Source: Amycolatopsis thermoflava N1165
GTDB taxonomy: Bacteria > Actinomycetota > Actinomycetes > Mycobacteriales > Pseudonocardiaceae
NCBI RefSeq assembly: GCF_000473265.1
Contig: NZ_KI421511.1
Span: 4,439,560 to 4,503,559, forward strand
DNA: 64,000 nucleotides
Reading direction: 5' to 3'
Numbering within the stretch: the stretch's first letter is position 1; every line of letters starts with the position of its first letter. The translations under genes and the position numbers were made by a program. This document shows positions 53,989-63,100 of the stretch, piece after piece. The notes under the pieces were generated by a model, which saw nothing but the letters and a program-made list of their open reading frames with translations, did no database searches and was not told where the DNA came from.

Positions 53989-54972
53989 TCACCTCGGCCA
54001 GTCGACCGGCCGCACCTCGCGGGCGTGTCGCGAGTGGGGCAACCAGATCTCCTCCGCGCGCTTGCTGGCTTCGGGATCGAAGTAGTCGCCGGTCTTGAGG
54101 TCCTCCAGCAAGGTCGCGTGCGTCGGCGCCCAGCCCAGCATCGCCTGGGTGTGCCGGCTGGAGACCGGCACGTCGAGGGAAAAGAACGTGGCCAGGAACG
54201 GGTTCCCGAGATGCTCGGCGGCCTGGTCGAGGGTCAGTGAGGCGGTGGGGATGCCGAGGACCTGCGCGATCTCCTCCGCGATGCTCTTGATCGTGACGGC
54301 GCCTTCGCCGGCGCCGTGCAGCACGCTGCCGGCGGGAGCCTTCTCCAGCGCCAACCGGAAGAGGCGGGCGGCGTCGGCGCGGTGGATGGCCGGCCAGCGG
54401 TTGGCGCCGTCGCCGATGTAGGCGGAGGCGCCAGACCTGCGGGCGGCCGCGATGAGCGCCGGGATGAACCCGTAGTCACCTGGTCCGTGGACGGTCGGCG
54501 CGAGTCGCACGACGCTGGCTCGGACCCCGCGATCGGCGAAACGCAGACAGGCCTGCTCACCCGGAATGCGAAAGGCGGCAACGGAATCGGGATCCGGCGC
54601 GTCCTGCTCGGTGCTGACCCGGCCGGCCTTGGTCACCAACGTGCCCGACGTGCTGACGAACGGTTTGCCGGACCCGGCCAGTGCCTGACCGAGCGCTTCG
54701 ATCGCCGCGCAGTCGCGGCGGATCAGGCCGTCCGGATCGGCGTAGTCCCCGCCATAGGCCATGTGCAGGACGCCGTCGGCAGCTTCCGCGCCGCTTCGCA
54801 GGCTGTCCAAGTCGTCCAGGCTGCCGCGATATGGTGCGGCGCCCAGCGACTCCAACCGGGCAGCGGCGGCGGCCGAGCGCGCCAAGCCGGTGACGGTGTG
54901 GCCGGCCGCGACGAGCTCGGCGACGACGGCGGGACCGGTCTGCCCGGTGCCACCGGTGACGAAGACATGCAT
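53989..54972 (-). CDS. NAD-dependent epimerase/dehydratase-type SDR
   Basis: A 327-residue extended SDR. VTGGTGQTGPAVV at residues 5-17 is the Rossmann motif, and HMAYGGDYADPDG follows near 70. The catalytic Ser is probably in VSTSGTL. The usual YxxxK is not plain, so it may be an atypical reductase or quinone reductase-like sensor. ATG 54972 has GGGGAG 6 bases upstream. Divergent from a TetR gene with three operator copies between them. Confidence 0.85.
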   Translation of the reverse strand: MHVFVTGGTGQTGPAVVAELVAAGHTVTGLARSAAAAARLESLGAAPYRGSLDDLDSLRSGAEAADGVLHMAYGGDYADPDGLIRRDCAAIEALGQALAGSGKPFVSTSGTLVTKAGRVSTEQDAPDPDSVAAFRIPGEQACLRFADRGVRASVVRLAPTVHGPGDYGFIPALIAAARRSGASAYIGDGANRWPAIHRADAARLFRLALEKAPAGSVLHGAGEGAVTIKSIAEEIAQVLGIPTASLTLDQAAEHLGNPFLATFFSLDVPVSSRHTQAMLGWAPTHATLLEDLKTGDYFDPEASKRAEEIWLPHSRHAREVRPVDWPR

Positions 54973-54989
54973 CAAAACTCCCCAGGTAA

Positions 54990-55071
54990 CGTCAGTGACT
55001 GGCACTACGTTACGCGTAGCGCCAGTCACTGACGCAACGTGACGCCAGTCACTGACGTAATGGGGTAGCCT
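54990..55071. promoter_or_regulatory. Three operator copies and a leaderless -10 box
   Basis: GCCAGTCACTGACG occurs at 55021-55034 and 55044-55057 as direct repeats 23 bp apart. Its complement CGTCAGTGACTGGC is at 54990-55003, forming a large inverted repeat with the first. Each copy is itself near-symmetrical around GTCA(C/G)TGAC. TAGCCT at 55066-55071 stands 6 nt before the TetR GTG at 55078. Two turns of helix between the direct copies suggest cooperative binding of the TetR protein. Confidence 0.7.
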
Positions 55072-55077
55072 CGCAAG

Positions 55078-55668
55078 GTGCCACGGAGTGGAGCAGAAGC
55101 CCGTCGCCGCCTGCGACAGGCCGCCTTGGAGCTGTACCGGGAACGCGGGTTCGACCAGACCACGGCGGCACAGATCGCCGCCCGGGCCGGGGTCAACGAG
55201 CGCACCTTCTTCCGGCACTTCCCGGACAAGCGCGAGGTGCTCTTCGACGGCGAAGCAGACCTGCGAGCCACGCTGCAGCGAGCAGTGGCCGAGGCGCCTG
55301 AGGGGCTGGAGCCGTTCGAGGTACTGCTGCACGCCTTCCGCGAATCCGCGCGGAACCTGGAGAACAACCGCGCGTTCGCCGAGCCGCGGTGGAAGATCAT
55401 CGCGGTGACGCCGGCCCTGCGCGAACGTGAGCTGGCCAAGCACGCGTGGCTGACGGACGCAGTGGCGGAGGCGTTGCGGCAGCGCGGTCTCGGCAACGGG
55501 CTGGCCGACCTGACCGCCCGCACCGGCTGGGCCGCCTACCAGCACGCGGTCCAAGCCTGGATCGACGACCCCGCCCAGCGTCTGGCCGTGTGCCTGCAGC
55601 GCGCGTTCGAAGATCTGCGCGCTCTCATCACGGCCGTCCCATCGGGACTGGCTCGGACCGAGAGCTGA
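55078..55668 (+). CDS. TetR-family transcriptional regulator
   Basis: A 196-residue TetR protein with the helix-turn-helix RLRQAALELYRERGFDQTTA then RAGVNERTFFRHFPDKREVL (residues 11-55). The GTG start lies just after the triple operator, so it probably represses itself and the divergent epimerase gene. Its ligand is unknown. Confidence 0.92.
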   Translation: MPRSGAEARRRLRQAALELYRERGFDQTTAAQIAARAGVNERTFFRHFPDKREVLFDGEADLRATLQRAVAEAPEGLEPFEVLLHAFRESARNLENNRAFAEPRWKIIAVTPALRERELAKHAWLTDAVAEALRQRGLGNGLADLTARTGWAAYQHAVQAWIDDPAQRLAVCLQRAFEDLRALITAVPSGLARTES

Positions 55669-55698
55669 CCCTGATCCACAACGGGTCACCAAACAACA

Positions 55699-55734
55699 AT
55701 CGCCCGGCCTGCCACCGTGAGCAGATCGGGCGAT
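55699..55734. terminator. Hairpin after the TetR gene
   Basis: ATCGCCCG (55699-55706) pairs with CGGGCGAT (55727-55734), 31 bases after the TetR stop. A suitable terminator stem of 8 bp with a loop of 20 bases. The rest of the 55669-55844 interval holds no gene. Confidence 0.4.
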
Positions 55735-55844
55735 CTCAAGGAACCTTGCTCGAACACGGAAAAACACCGATGGGGGTCCGGGAACCGCCCCGAGCGGGGT
55801 CTGAGGGCTGCGCCCCAGAAGGAATTACGAGGATTGAACACAGC

Positions 55845-55879
55845 GAAGGCGCATTCCGTCGAACGGAATGCGCCTTCGA
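55845..55879 (-). terminator. Strong terminator hairpin behind the tRNA remnant
   Basis: CGAAGGCGCATTCCGT (55845-55860) and its exact complement (55864-55879) enclose CGA. The 16-bp stem lies 6 bases past the 3' end of the tRNA remnant on the minus strand, as a tRNA terminator would. It marks the left side as the original chromosomal neighbourhood of the tRNA. Confidence 0.75.
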
Positions 55880-55885
55880 TCGAGT

Positions 55886-55941
55886 GGAGCTAAGGGGACT
55901 CGAACCCCTGACCCCCACACTGCCAGTGTGGTGCGCTACCC
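55886..55941 (-). tRNA. Partial tRNA-Ala(GGC): 3' two-thirds only, probable att site
   Basis: On the minus strand the sequence runs GGTAGCGC (end of the D arm), anticodon stem CCACA, loop CTGGCAG with anticodon GGC, stem TGTGG, T arm AGGGGTTCGAGTCCCCT, then TAGCTCC and discriminator A at 55886. U70 suits tRNA-Ala. The matching 5' acceptor strand (GGAGCTA or GGGGCTA) and first D-stem half are absent; GGTCAGAAGG stands there instead. A tRNA lacking its 5' part is the usual scar where an integrative element entered a tRNA gene. The intact copy should lie at the other end of the element, to the right. Confidence 0.7.
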
Positions 55942-55944
55942 CTT

Positions 55945-56592
55945 CTGACCTGCATCTTTAGAGAATCCGCTGGTCAGCTGAGGCAGTTTGGGCCAGTTCA
56001 GAGCCGTTCGATGCTGTTGATCGTCCTTACGACTGTCCCAGTGCCCCAGTTTTGCCCCAGGGAAACCTGGTGAAGCTGGGCCGACCGTACGGACTGATTT
56101 CGGTCGCGCTCGGACCACATCGTCCGGGCCGGTCCTCACTCGCGCGGGAAGGCGCACGCGAGTCTCGTCTTACCAGCATGACCATCGGGACCATTTCCGC
56201 TCAGCGCGGGGAAAGCGCCTGGGCGGGTTACATGGACCTGAAATGCGCCCCTGGCAGCATGCTGCTGAGTCACCACCTGAGGTGCGAGCAGTCCAAGCCA
56301 GCCACCTTGACCACGCGGTCAGGGAGCTCGAGGGCCGTTTAGCGTCTCCGGCAACTGATCACTCTGCACTACCGCGCTGACCTGCGAAAACATAACTCCT
56401 GCATGTCAGCGCGGACCGTTCAGATCCGCTAGGCCCCGTTCCGGCACAGTAAAGCGCACAGGACGCGTTCCCGGCTTCCTCCTTACTCATCGTGTACCAC
56501 GACCAGCCACGACTCGCAAGCTGCCGGCGACGGGAAGGGAGGCGGCCGAACTCAACCTTCAAACAACCATCGATCAGAGACGAATTACAGGC
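55945..56592. other. Lower-GC region without a recognisable gene
   Basis: About 650 bases next to the att-like tRNA remnant. GC is visibly lower than in the left part of the window. Short open frames exist on both strands but none has coding bias or a recognisable motif. Such att-proximal stretches often contain the recombination sites of integrative elements. No integrase gene is visible here. Confidence 0.4.
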
Positions 56593-57102
56593 TTAGCGGC
56601 GAATGACTTTCGCTCCGGAACATCGAAGCAACCACTCCAAAGCTCCCAGCGGCGCAGGGGCTCCTTCAACCTCCACGTGAATGCTCACCTCGTCCTCAGA
56701 CGTGAGCGTGGCATCCCACCAAAACCATTGGCGTTCGGCAGGTTCGAACCATTCCAGCCAATCAGCGAGCGTCCACTCGCGCTCATTCACAGCGCGAGCT
56801 TGCTGCTCCCTGGGCAGTCCCCGCCACCAAACAAGCCATTGTTGCTCCTCTTCAAGCGTCCGTTCATTCGCACATTTTTCGACGAACCAATTTGGGAGCA
56901 ATTCGCGCCATTCCTCGAGTTCGACAACACGGTCGGTCCGTATCACCTCCAGGACAACTTTCAGGACATCTCGGGCGCGGCTCAGTACAGCCCTGGCATC
57001 ACCGGAACCCACCGCGGTAACTTCTTCGAGCCCGCCAGGACCAGGTTGTTCACCCTCTCTGAGCTTGCCCTCAAGGTGTCGAATCTCGTCGTCAATTAAC
57101 AT
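56593..57102 (-). CDS. Putative immunity protein of the RHS toxin
   Basis: A 169-residue acidic protein very rich in Trp (ELLPNWFVEK; WLVWWRGLP; WTLADWLEWFEP; RQWFWWDATL). ATG 57102 overlaps the end of the RHS gene by 11 bases, so it is translated with it. A small acidic gene directly behind a polymorphic toxin is the standard place of its immunity protein. Base composition is lower in GC than the RHS core and like the toxin tip. I recognise no named immunity family. The open frame reaches back to 57150, but the ATG at 57102 gives the plausible start. Confidence 0.65.
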   Translation of the reverse strand: MLIDDEIRHLEGKLREGEQPGPGGLEEVTAVGSGDARAVLSRARDVLKVVLEVIRTDRVVELEEWRELLPNWFVEKCANERTLEEEQQWLVWWRGLPREQQARAVNEREWTLADWLEWFEPAERQWFWWDATLTSEDEVSIHVEVEGAPAPLGALEWLLRCSGAKVIRR

Positions 57103-60100
57103 CGTAGTAACCGCCACTACCCGGGACAATATTCGCACGCAGGTCATCAAAATGACGTGGGCGGAGCCCGAACTGGTCGAACCCCTGGTTTATGTCCACC
57201 ACAAGAGGATTAAGCGGAAATTGGCGCCTCATGCCTTCAGGGACAGCCTCAGATCGAAGCCGGTCGACATAACTCGTTGGGACCTTGAAGGTCTTGATTT
57301 CAGTGTCCATAAACCCTTGCCGCTGCCGCTTCCTCAAGAACTCTCGCGCTCGGCGTTCATCTCCGAAATTGAGGAACAACATCTGATTCCCCTTGATTTC
57401 CACGCTCCCGTCGGGACCGATGTCGAGTCTAGCGTTGCCTGGCCCCTCGACTCGATACACCGTCGTCAGGTCGTCTTCGTCGCCGTTGACGATGCGCATC
57501 CCGCCCTGGGGTGCGTTGATCTCCGGCGCGATGGCATCTGGCTGATAGGGATCGTCGCCGCCGTTGACGGAGTTGGGGTCGAGTGGGCCGAGGTCGATGC
57601 CGGGGTCGTTGAGGGCGTCGTCGATGAGGTCTTGGATGTAGTCGGAGATGGTGGGCGACGTCGGGGGGCGGGGGTGCGGTCGGCGGGCGTCGTCGTCGAC
57701 TCGCTTCTGGCGGACCTGGTCCCGGCTGAGCCCGGGCTTACCGGGGGTTCCGCCGATTGGTTTCTTCTTCCCACCCTTGGACGTCGTCTTGCTGTACGGG
57801 GTGTTCTTCTTGCCTCGATTGCTCGGTGAGTAGATGGGCTGCGGCCTCGAAGTCGAGGTATAGGAGAAGTACGCCCCGTTCCTGGGCCCGCGGCCCGGGC
57901 ACCACGAGCCGTCCGACCGCTTGAGCGTGGACTCGCATTCCCCAGCGATGATGTCGCGCGGGGCGAGGATCATGTTGCAAATGATGAATTGGCCCGCTTC
58001 GGCCCAGCCTGTCCAACCCCACGGAAGATCGCAGACACCGTGGCCGGTGGGGTCGGTGTTGGTGAGGGGGTTGTTGGCGGCGTAGGTGTAGCGGTTGGCG
58101 TTGTTTTGGTCGCGCGGGTCGAGGCCTGCGGTGTCTCGGGAAGTGAAGCCGCCCGTGGTGGGGTCGTACCAACGGGCGCCCATGTTGGTGTTGCCGCTGG
58201 TGGGGTCGGTGTATTGGTGCTGGTACCCGAGGGCGGTTTGGGTGCCGCCGGTGTTGGTGACCTTCCCGAAGGGGCTGTAGGCGCGTGATCCGCTGACCGC
58301 GCCTGTGGCTGGGTTGATCAGTGCGGTCAGGTCGGTGTGCAGGTCGGTCAGCGCCAGGGACGCTGCGGCGCCTTGCTTGGTGCCGAGGAGGTCGCCGCTG
58401 GGGGTGTAGGTGTAGCTGGTGGTGCCGTCGTTGGTGATGCTCTGGCCGGTGCCGGCGTAGCTGAGGGTGGTGGTGCCGGTGGTGGTGAGTCGGTTGAGGG
58501 CGTCGTAGGTGTTGGTGGTGGTGCCGTCGGTGGTGAGTTCGTCGTAGGCGTTGAAGGTCAGCTCGGTGGTGACGCCGCCGTTGGTGCGGGTGTTGAGGGT
58601 GCCGCGGGCGGTGTAGGTGTAGCTGGTGTTGCCCTTGGTTTGGAGTTGGTTGCGTTCGTTGTAGGTGGCGGTGTCGGGGCCGTCGCGGGTGAGGTTGCCG
58701 GCGCCGTCCCAGCCGTAGTCGGTGGTGGTGCCACCGGTGGTCCAGGAGGTGAGGCGGCCGGCGTCGTCGTAGCCGTAGGTGTTTGCGGCCGCGCCGGCGG
58801 TGCCGGTGGTGGTCTTGGAGGTGAGGTGATCTTCGAGGTCGTAGCCGTAGCTCACCGACGCGGTCACGGCGCCACCAGGTGCCTTCACCGTGTCGCTGGT
58901 GAGCCGACCGAGCGGGTCGTAGGTGAAGCCGCGGGTGGCGTTGCCGGTGCCGTAGCCGATGCTGGTGAGCTGGTCGTCGTTGTCGTAGCCGTAGCTGGCG
59001 ATCGCGCCGGTGAGCGGGTCGGCGGCGGTGGCCAGGCGTCCGGCGGTGTCGTAGCCGTAGCTGGTGAGGCCGGCGGTGCTGGTGGCGGTGGCGAGCCGGT
59101 TGTCGTCGTTGTAGGTGGCGCTGGAGTCGCCGGAGGGGCCGGTGGCGGAGATGAGGTTGCCGCGGTCGTCGTAGGTGTAGGTGTTGGTGCCGCCCGGCGC
59201 GGAGACCGTGCGCAGGTCACCGCGGGCGGTGTAGGTGAAGGTGCGGTCCGGGGTCGCGACGGTGGCGCCGGTGCCGGTCTGCTTGGTGATGTTGCCGAGC
59301 GCGTCGTAGCTGTTGGTGATCACCACGCCGCCGGGCTTGGCCAGGCTGGCGATCTGCCCGTTGCGGTCGTAGCTGGCGGTGTAGGTGCGGTCAGCGACGT
59401 TGGGTTGCTGGGCGGTGGCGGGTTCGATGGTGGATTCGGCCAGATTCCACGGCGTGACGGTGAAGACCGTGGTGTGGTTGTTGCCGTCGGTGGCGCGGGT
59501 GATGTTGCCGGCGGCGTCGTAGCCGTAGCTGGCGGTGATCGACTCGGTGGCCGAGACCGGGCGGGTGACCGAGGTGAGCCGGTTGCCCGCGTCGAAGGTC
59601 TGGGTGGTGGTTTTGCCCAGGGCGTCGGTGGAGCTGGTCTGGTTACCGGCGTTGTCGTAGCCGAAGCCGTGGGTGCGCAGCACCGTCCCCGCGCTGTCGA
59701 GGTCGGCGGTGCTGGTGAGGCGGCCGGCCCAGTCGTAGCTGGTGGTGGTCTTCTCCCCCAGCGGGTTGGTGACCGAGGTGATGCGCCCGGCGCCGTTGTA
59801 GGTGCTGGTGGTGGTCTTCCCGGCACCGGACACGGCGGTGAGCTGGTTACCCAGGTCGTCCCAGGTGGCCTTGGTGGTCACACCACTGGGCGTGGTGACC
59901 GATGTCGGGCTGCCGAGGGTGTCGTAGGTGAAGCGCGTAGTCAGGTTCCGCGTGGGAGACGGCTGGCGCTCGACCACGGTGCTGGTGATTTGGTTGCCCA
60001 GCTTGTCGTAGGTGGCGAAGGTTTGCGCCCCGGTGGGGTCGCTGACCATGAGTTGTTCGCCGAGCGGGTCGAACGTAGCGATCCAGGTGCCACCGGCCTG

Positions 60101-63100
60101 CCCATACAGAGCGGGCGGGTCGGTTTTGCGGCGCTGGTTGCCCAGCTCGTCGTAGCCGTAGGTGGTGGTATTGCCGCGACCATCGGTGGTCGAGGTGACC
60201 CGGCCGGCCAGGTCGTAACCGATCGACTGAGTCGCGATGATCGGCTCGGTCGCCCCCGGCGGCGTGTACGGCGGCAGGGTCGTGGCCGTGGCCCGCCCCG
60301 CCAAGTCGTAATCGGTGTGCGTGACGTTGCCGTTGGGATCACGGACGTCGACGACTTCGCCGAAGGCGTTGTAGCCGGTGGTGGAAACCGGGGCGACGGT
60401 GGAGGCCGGCTGCCCGTTGGTTTCGACCGGCACGGCCGGAGTGGTGGTGGTGACGGGCCGGTTGTAGGCGTCGTAGGTGGTGCTGGTGGTGTAGGCGGCC
60501 GGGTTGCCGCCGGAGACGGTGCCGCGGGGGTCGACGGTGGAGGTGATGTTGCCACGCGGGTCGAGGGTGATCCACGTGGTCAGCGCCTGGGTGGGGCTGG
60601 TGGCCACGGCGCGGCCGGTTTCGCGGCCGAAGGTGTCGTAGCCGTGGGTGATGTCGGCGACGGTGCTGCCGTCGGCGTTGCGGTGGATCTCCCGCGTCGG
60701 GTTGCCCAGCGCGTCCAGTGCGAGCGCACTGGAGCGCAGCACGGTGGTGCCGTCGCGGTCGGTGGTGCCCACCACCAGACCGGCGCGGTCGTAATCGGTG
60801 GTGGTGGAGTAGCGGCCCTCGGCCTTCGTGGCCACCGCGACCTGTCCGGCTCCGGTGTAGGTGTAGCGGGCGAGCTGGACGTCGCGGGTTTGGTTGGTGG
60901 CGGGGTCGGTGTAACCGAGCAAGGTCTCGGTGGCCTGCAGGTCGTCGTCGTAGTAGGTGTAGGCGCGGGTGCGGCCCATCGCGTCCGTGGTACTGGCGAG
61001 GCGGCCGGCGGGGTCGTAGGCGCGGGACTCGAGCACCACGTCGCGGGCGGCGCCGCCGTCGCCGGTGAAGCCCTTCACCGTGCGGGTGGCGAGCTGGTGG
61101 CGGGCGTCGGTGTAGGTCGCGGTGAACTCCACCCCCACCGGGTCTACCGCTCGGATCACGGCGCCGAAGGCGTCGTAGTTGGTGGTGGTGACCCCGCCGG
61201 CGGGGTCGGTGACGGTTTCGACGCGGGCGTGGTTGTCGTAGGTGTAGCTGGTGGTGCGGGCCGGGTCGTGGCCGGTGACGTCGTCCACGGTGACCGAGGC
61301 GAGGGTGCCGTTGGGGTTGTAGACCGAGGTGGTGCGCCGCTGGTGCGTGACGCCGGTGACGGCGTTGGTGGTGACCGGTTCGGTTTGGACGGTGAGGCGG
61401 GAGTTGCCGTCGTAGGTGTAGGTGGTGTCGTCGGTGCCGGTCTGGCCGGTCGCGCCGATCTGCTGCAGTGTTTTGCGGCCGATGCCGTCGTAGCCGTAGC
61501 TGGTGACCAGGCCGGTCGAGTCGGCGACCTGGGCGAGGTCACCGTTGGCGCGGTAGCTGTAGGTGCTGGTGCCGCCCTTGGGGTTGGTCACCTTCTCGAC
61601 CAGTCCGGGTGGCTGGGTGCCGCCGCCGACGGCGGCTTCGGTGCCGTCGGTGTAGACGGTGCTGGTGATGCGGGTGGCGCCGTCGTTGGTGGGCGGCTGG
61701 GTGACCGTCGCGACCGCCCCGGTCGGCGTGTAGGTGTAGCTGGTCAGGTAGCGGTTGTCGGTCGCGGAGTCGGAGCGGGCGTCCCGATCCTCGGTGACCC
61801 TGTCGTTGCGCGGATCCAGCGGATCGGCGGTGTTGAGGTAGTAGGAGCGGTAGGAGCTGTAGCAGTCGCTCGGCCCCGCAGCCCGGCAGACGGTGCGGGA
61901 GAGCGTGTTGCCGCGGGCGTCGTTGGCGAAGCGGGTGGTGTGCCCGTTCTCGTCGATGGTGCGGTTGACGAATCCGCCGGTGTCGTAGCCCCACACCTTG
62001 GTGCCGCCGGTGGGGGTCGTGGTGGTGACCAGGCGGCCGCCGCGGGTGGGGTCGTAGGTGTAGGTGGTGACCTTGGCCGCGGGGTCGGTGGCCTGGATCT
62101 GGTAGGCCGCGACCTTCGCCGAGTAGTGGGTGCTGACGCTGGCCGAGTCCAGCGGCCGGTGGTAGAAGGCGACCTCGCCGATGGAGCCGGTGAAGTAGCT
62201 CCACGTGCCGGCGGGCTTGGCGGGCCAGTTCTGGCCGTTGACCGCGCCGGCGCCGATCAGCTCGTAGCGGTCGAGGTTGTCGATCGCGCCGGTGGTGGTG
62301 CCGGCGAGGTTGCCGTCCAGATACAGGCGCTGGGTGTCGACGTCGCCGGAGAGCACGACGTGGTGCCACTTACCGTCATTCACCGCGGCCGAAGTGGTGA
62401 TGCCGTTGACGTTGCCGTTCCAGAAGTGCCCGTAGAGCTTGCCGTCGGTCCCGACGTAGAGCACCGGCATGGTGCCCGAGGGGTTCGCCACACCCGGTAG
62501 AGCGTTAGCGCTGGTGGAGTACAGCACGCCCGGGCTGGTGGTCTGGAACCACATCTCGATCGCGAGGCGGGTGCGGCCGCGGGCCTGCCGGTCGGGCAGG
62601 CGGACGTAGGAGCTGGTGCCGTTGAACGCGAACCCGGTCGAGCCGCGCATCACGGGGCTTGAGGTCGGGGTGGTGGCGGTGGCCGAGCCGGTGACGGTGG
62701 CGGGGTCGTTGACCGCGATCGGGCTGTTGTTGGCGTCCTCCAGGCCCCACAGGGTGGTGGGGCCGGTGGCGCGCACGGCGTTGAGGTAGCTGGTCTTGGA
62801 GGTCGTGGCGCTGTAGTGGGCGCTGACCTCGCTAGCGGGCAGGCTGCGCGAGTACAGGGCGACGTTGCTGACCGCGCCGGGCAGGTAGCCCCAGTTGTTC
62901 GTGGGGCGGGCGGGCCAGGTCATGGTGTTGACCGCGCCGGCGCCGACGAAGGCGTAGGGGTCGATGTTCTTGATCTCGCCGGACAGGGTGCCGACCGGGT
63001 TGCCGTTGAGGTAGAGGGTCTGGGTGTTGTGGTCGCCGGTGAGCACCACGTGCTGCCAGGCCCCGGTGTTGACCTTGCCGGGGGTGACGATGCCGGTGGT

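Noticed and set aside
55780..55830. GC-rich imperfect hairpins (CCCCGAGCGGGG and neighbours) as part of the tRNA element
   Set aside because: They resemble common actinobacterial intergenic repeats and lie on the chromosomal side of the terminator.
55936..56157. Minus-strand frame ending next to the tRNA remnant, as the end of an integrase
   Set aside because: No catalytic motif is visible (no RxxR or Tyr), codon bias is poor, and the frame is only 73 codons; cannot be supported.
56359..56562. 67-codon minus-strand frame in the low-GC region
   Set aside because: No ribosome site, no motif, and composition like the surrounding non-coding DNA.
58337..62500. Plus-strand open frame of 1387 codons opposite the RHS gene
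   Set aside because: Gly/Val/Arg-rich low-complexity shadow of a repetitive high-GC gene; the minus strand carries recognisable LamG and RHS motifs.
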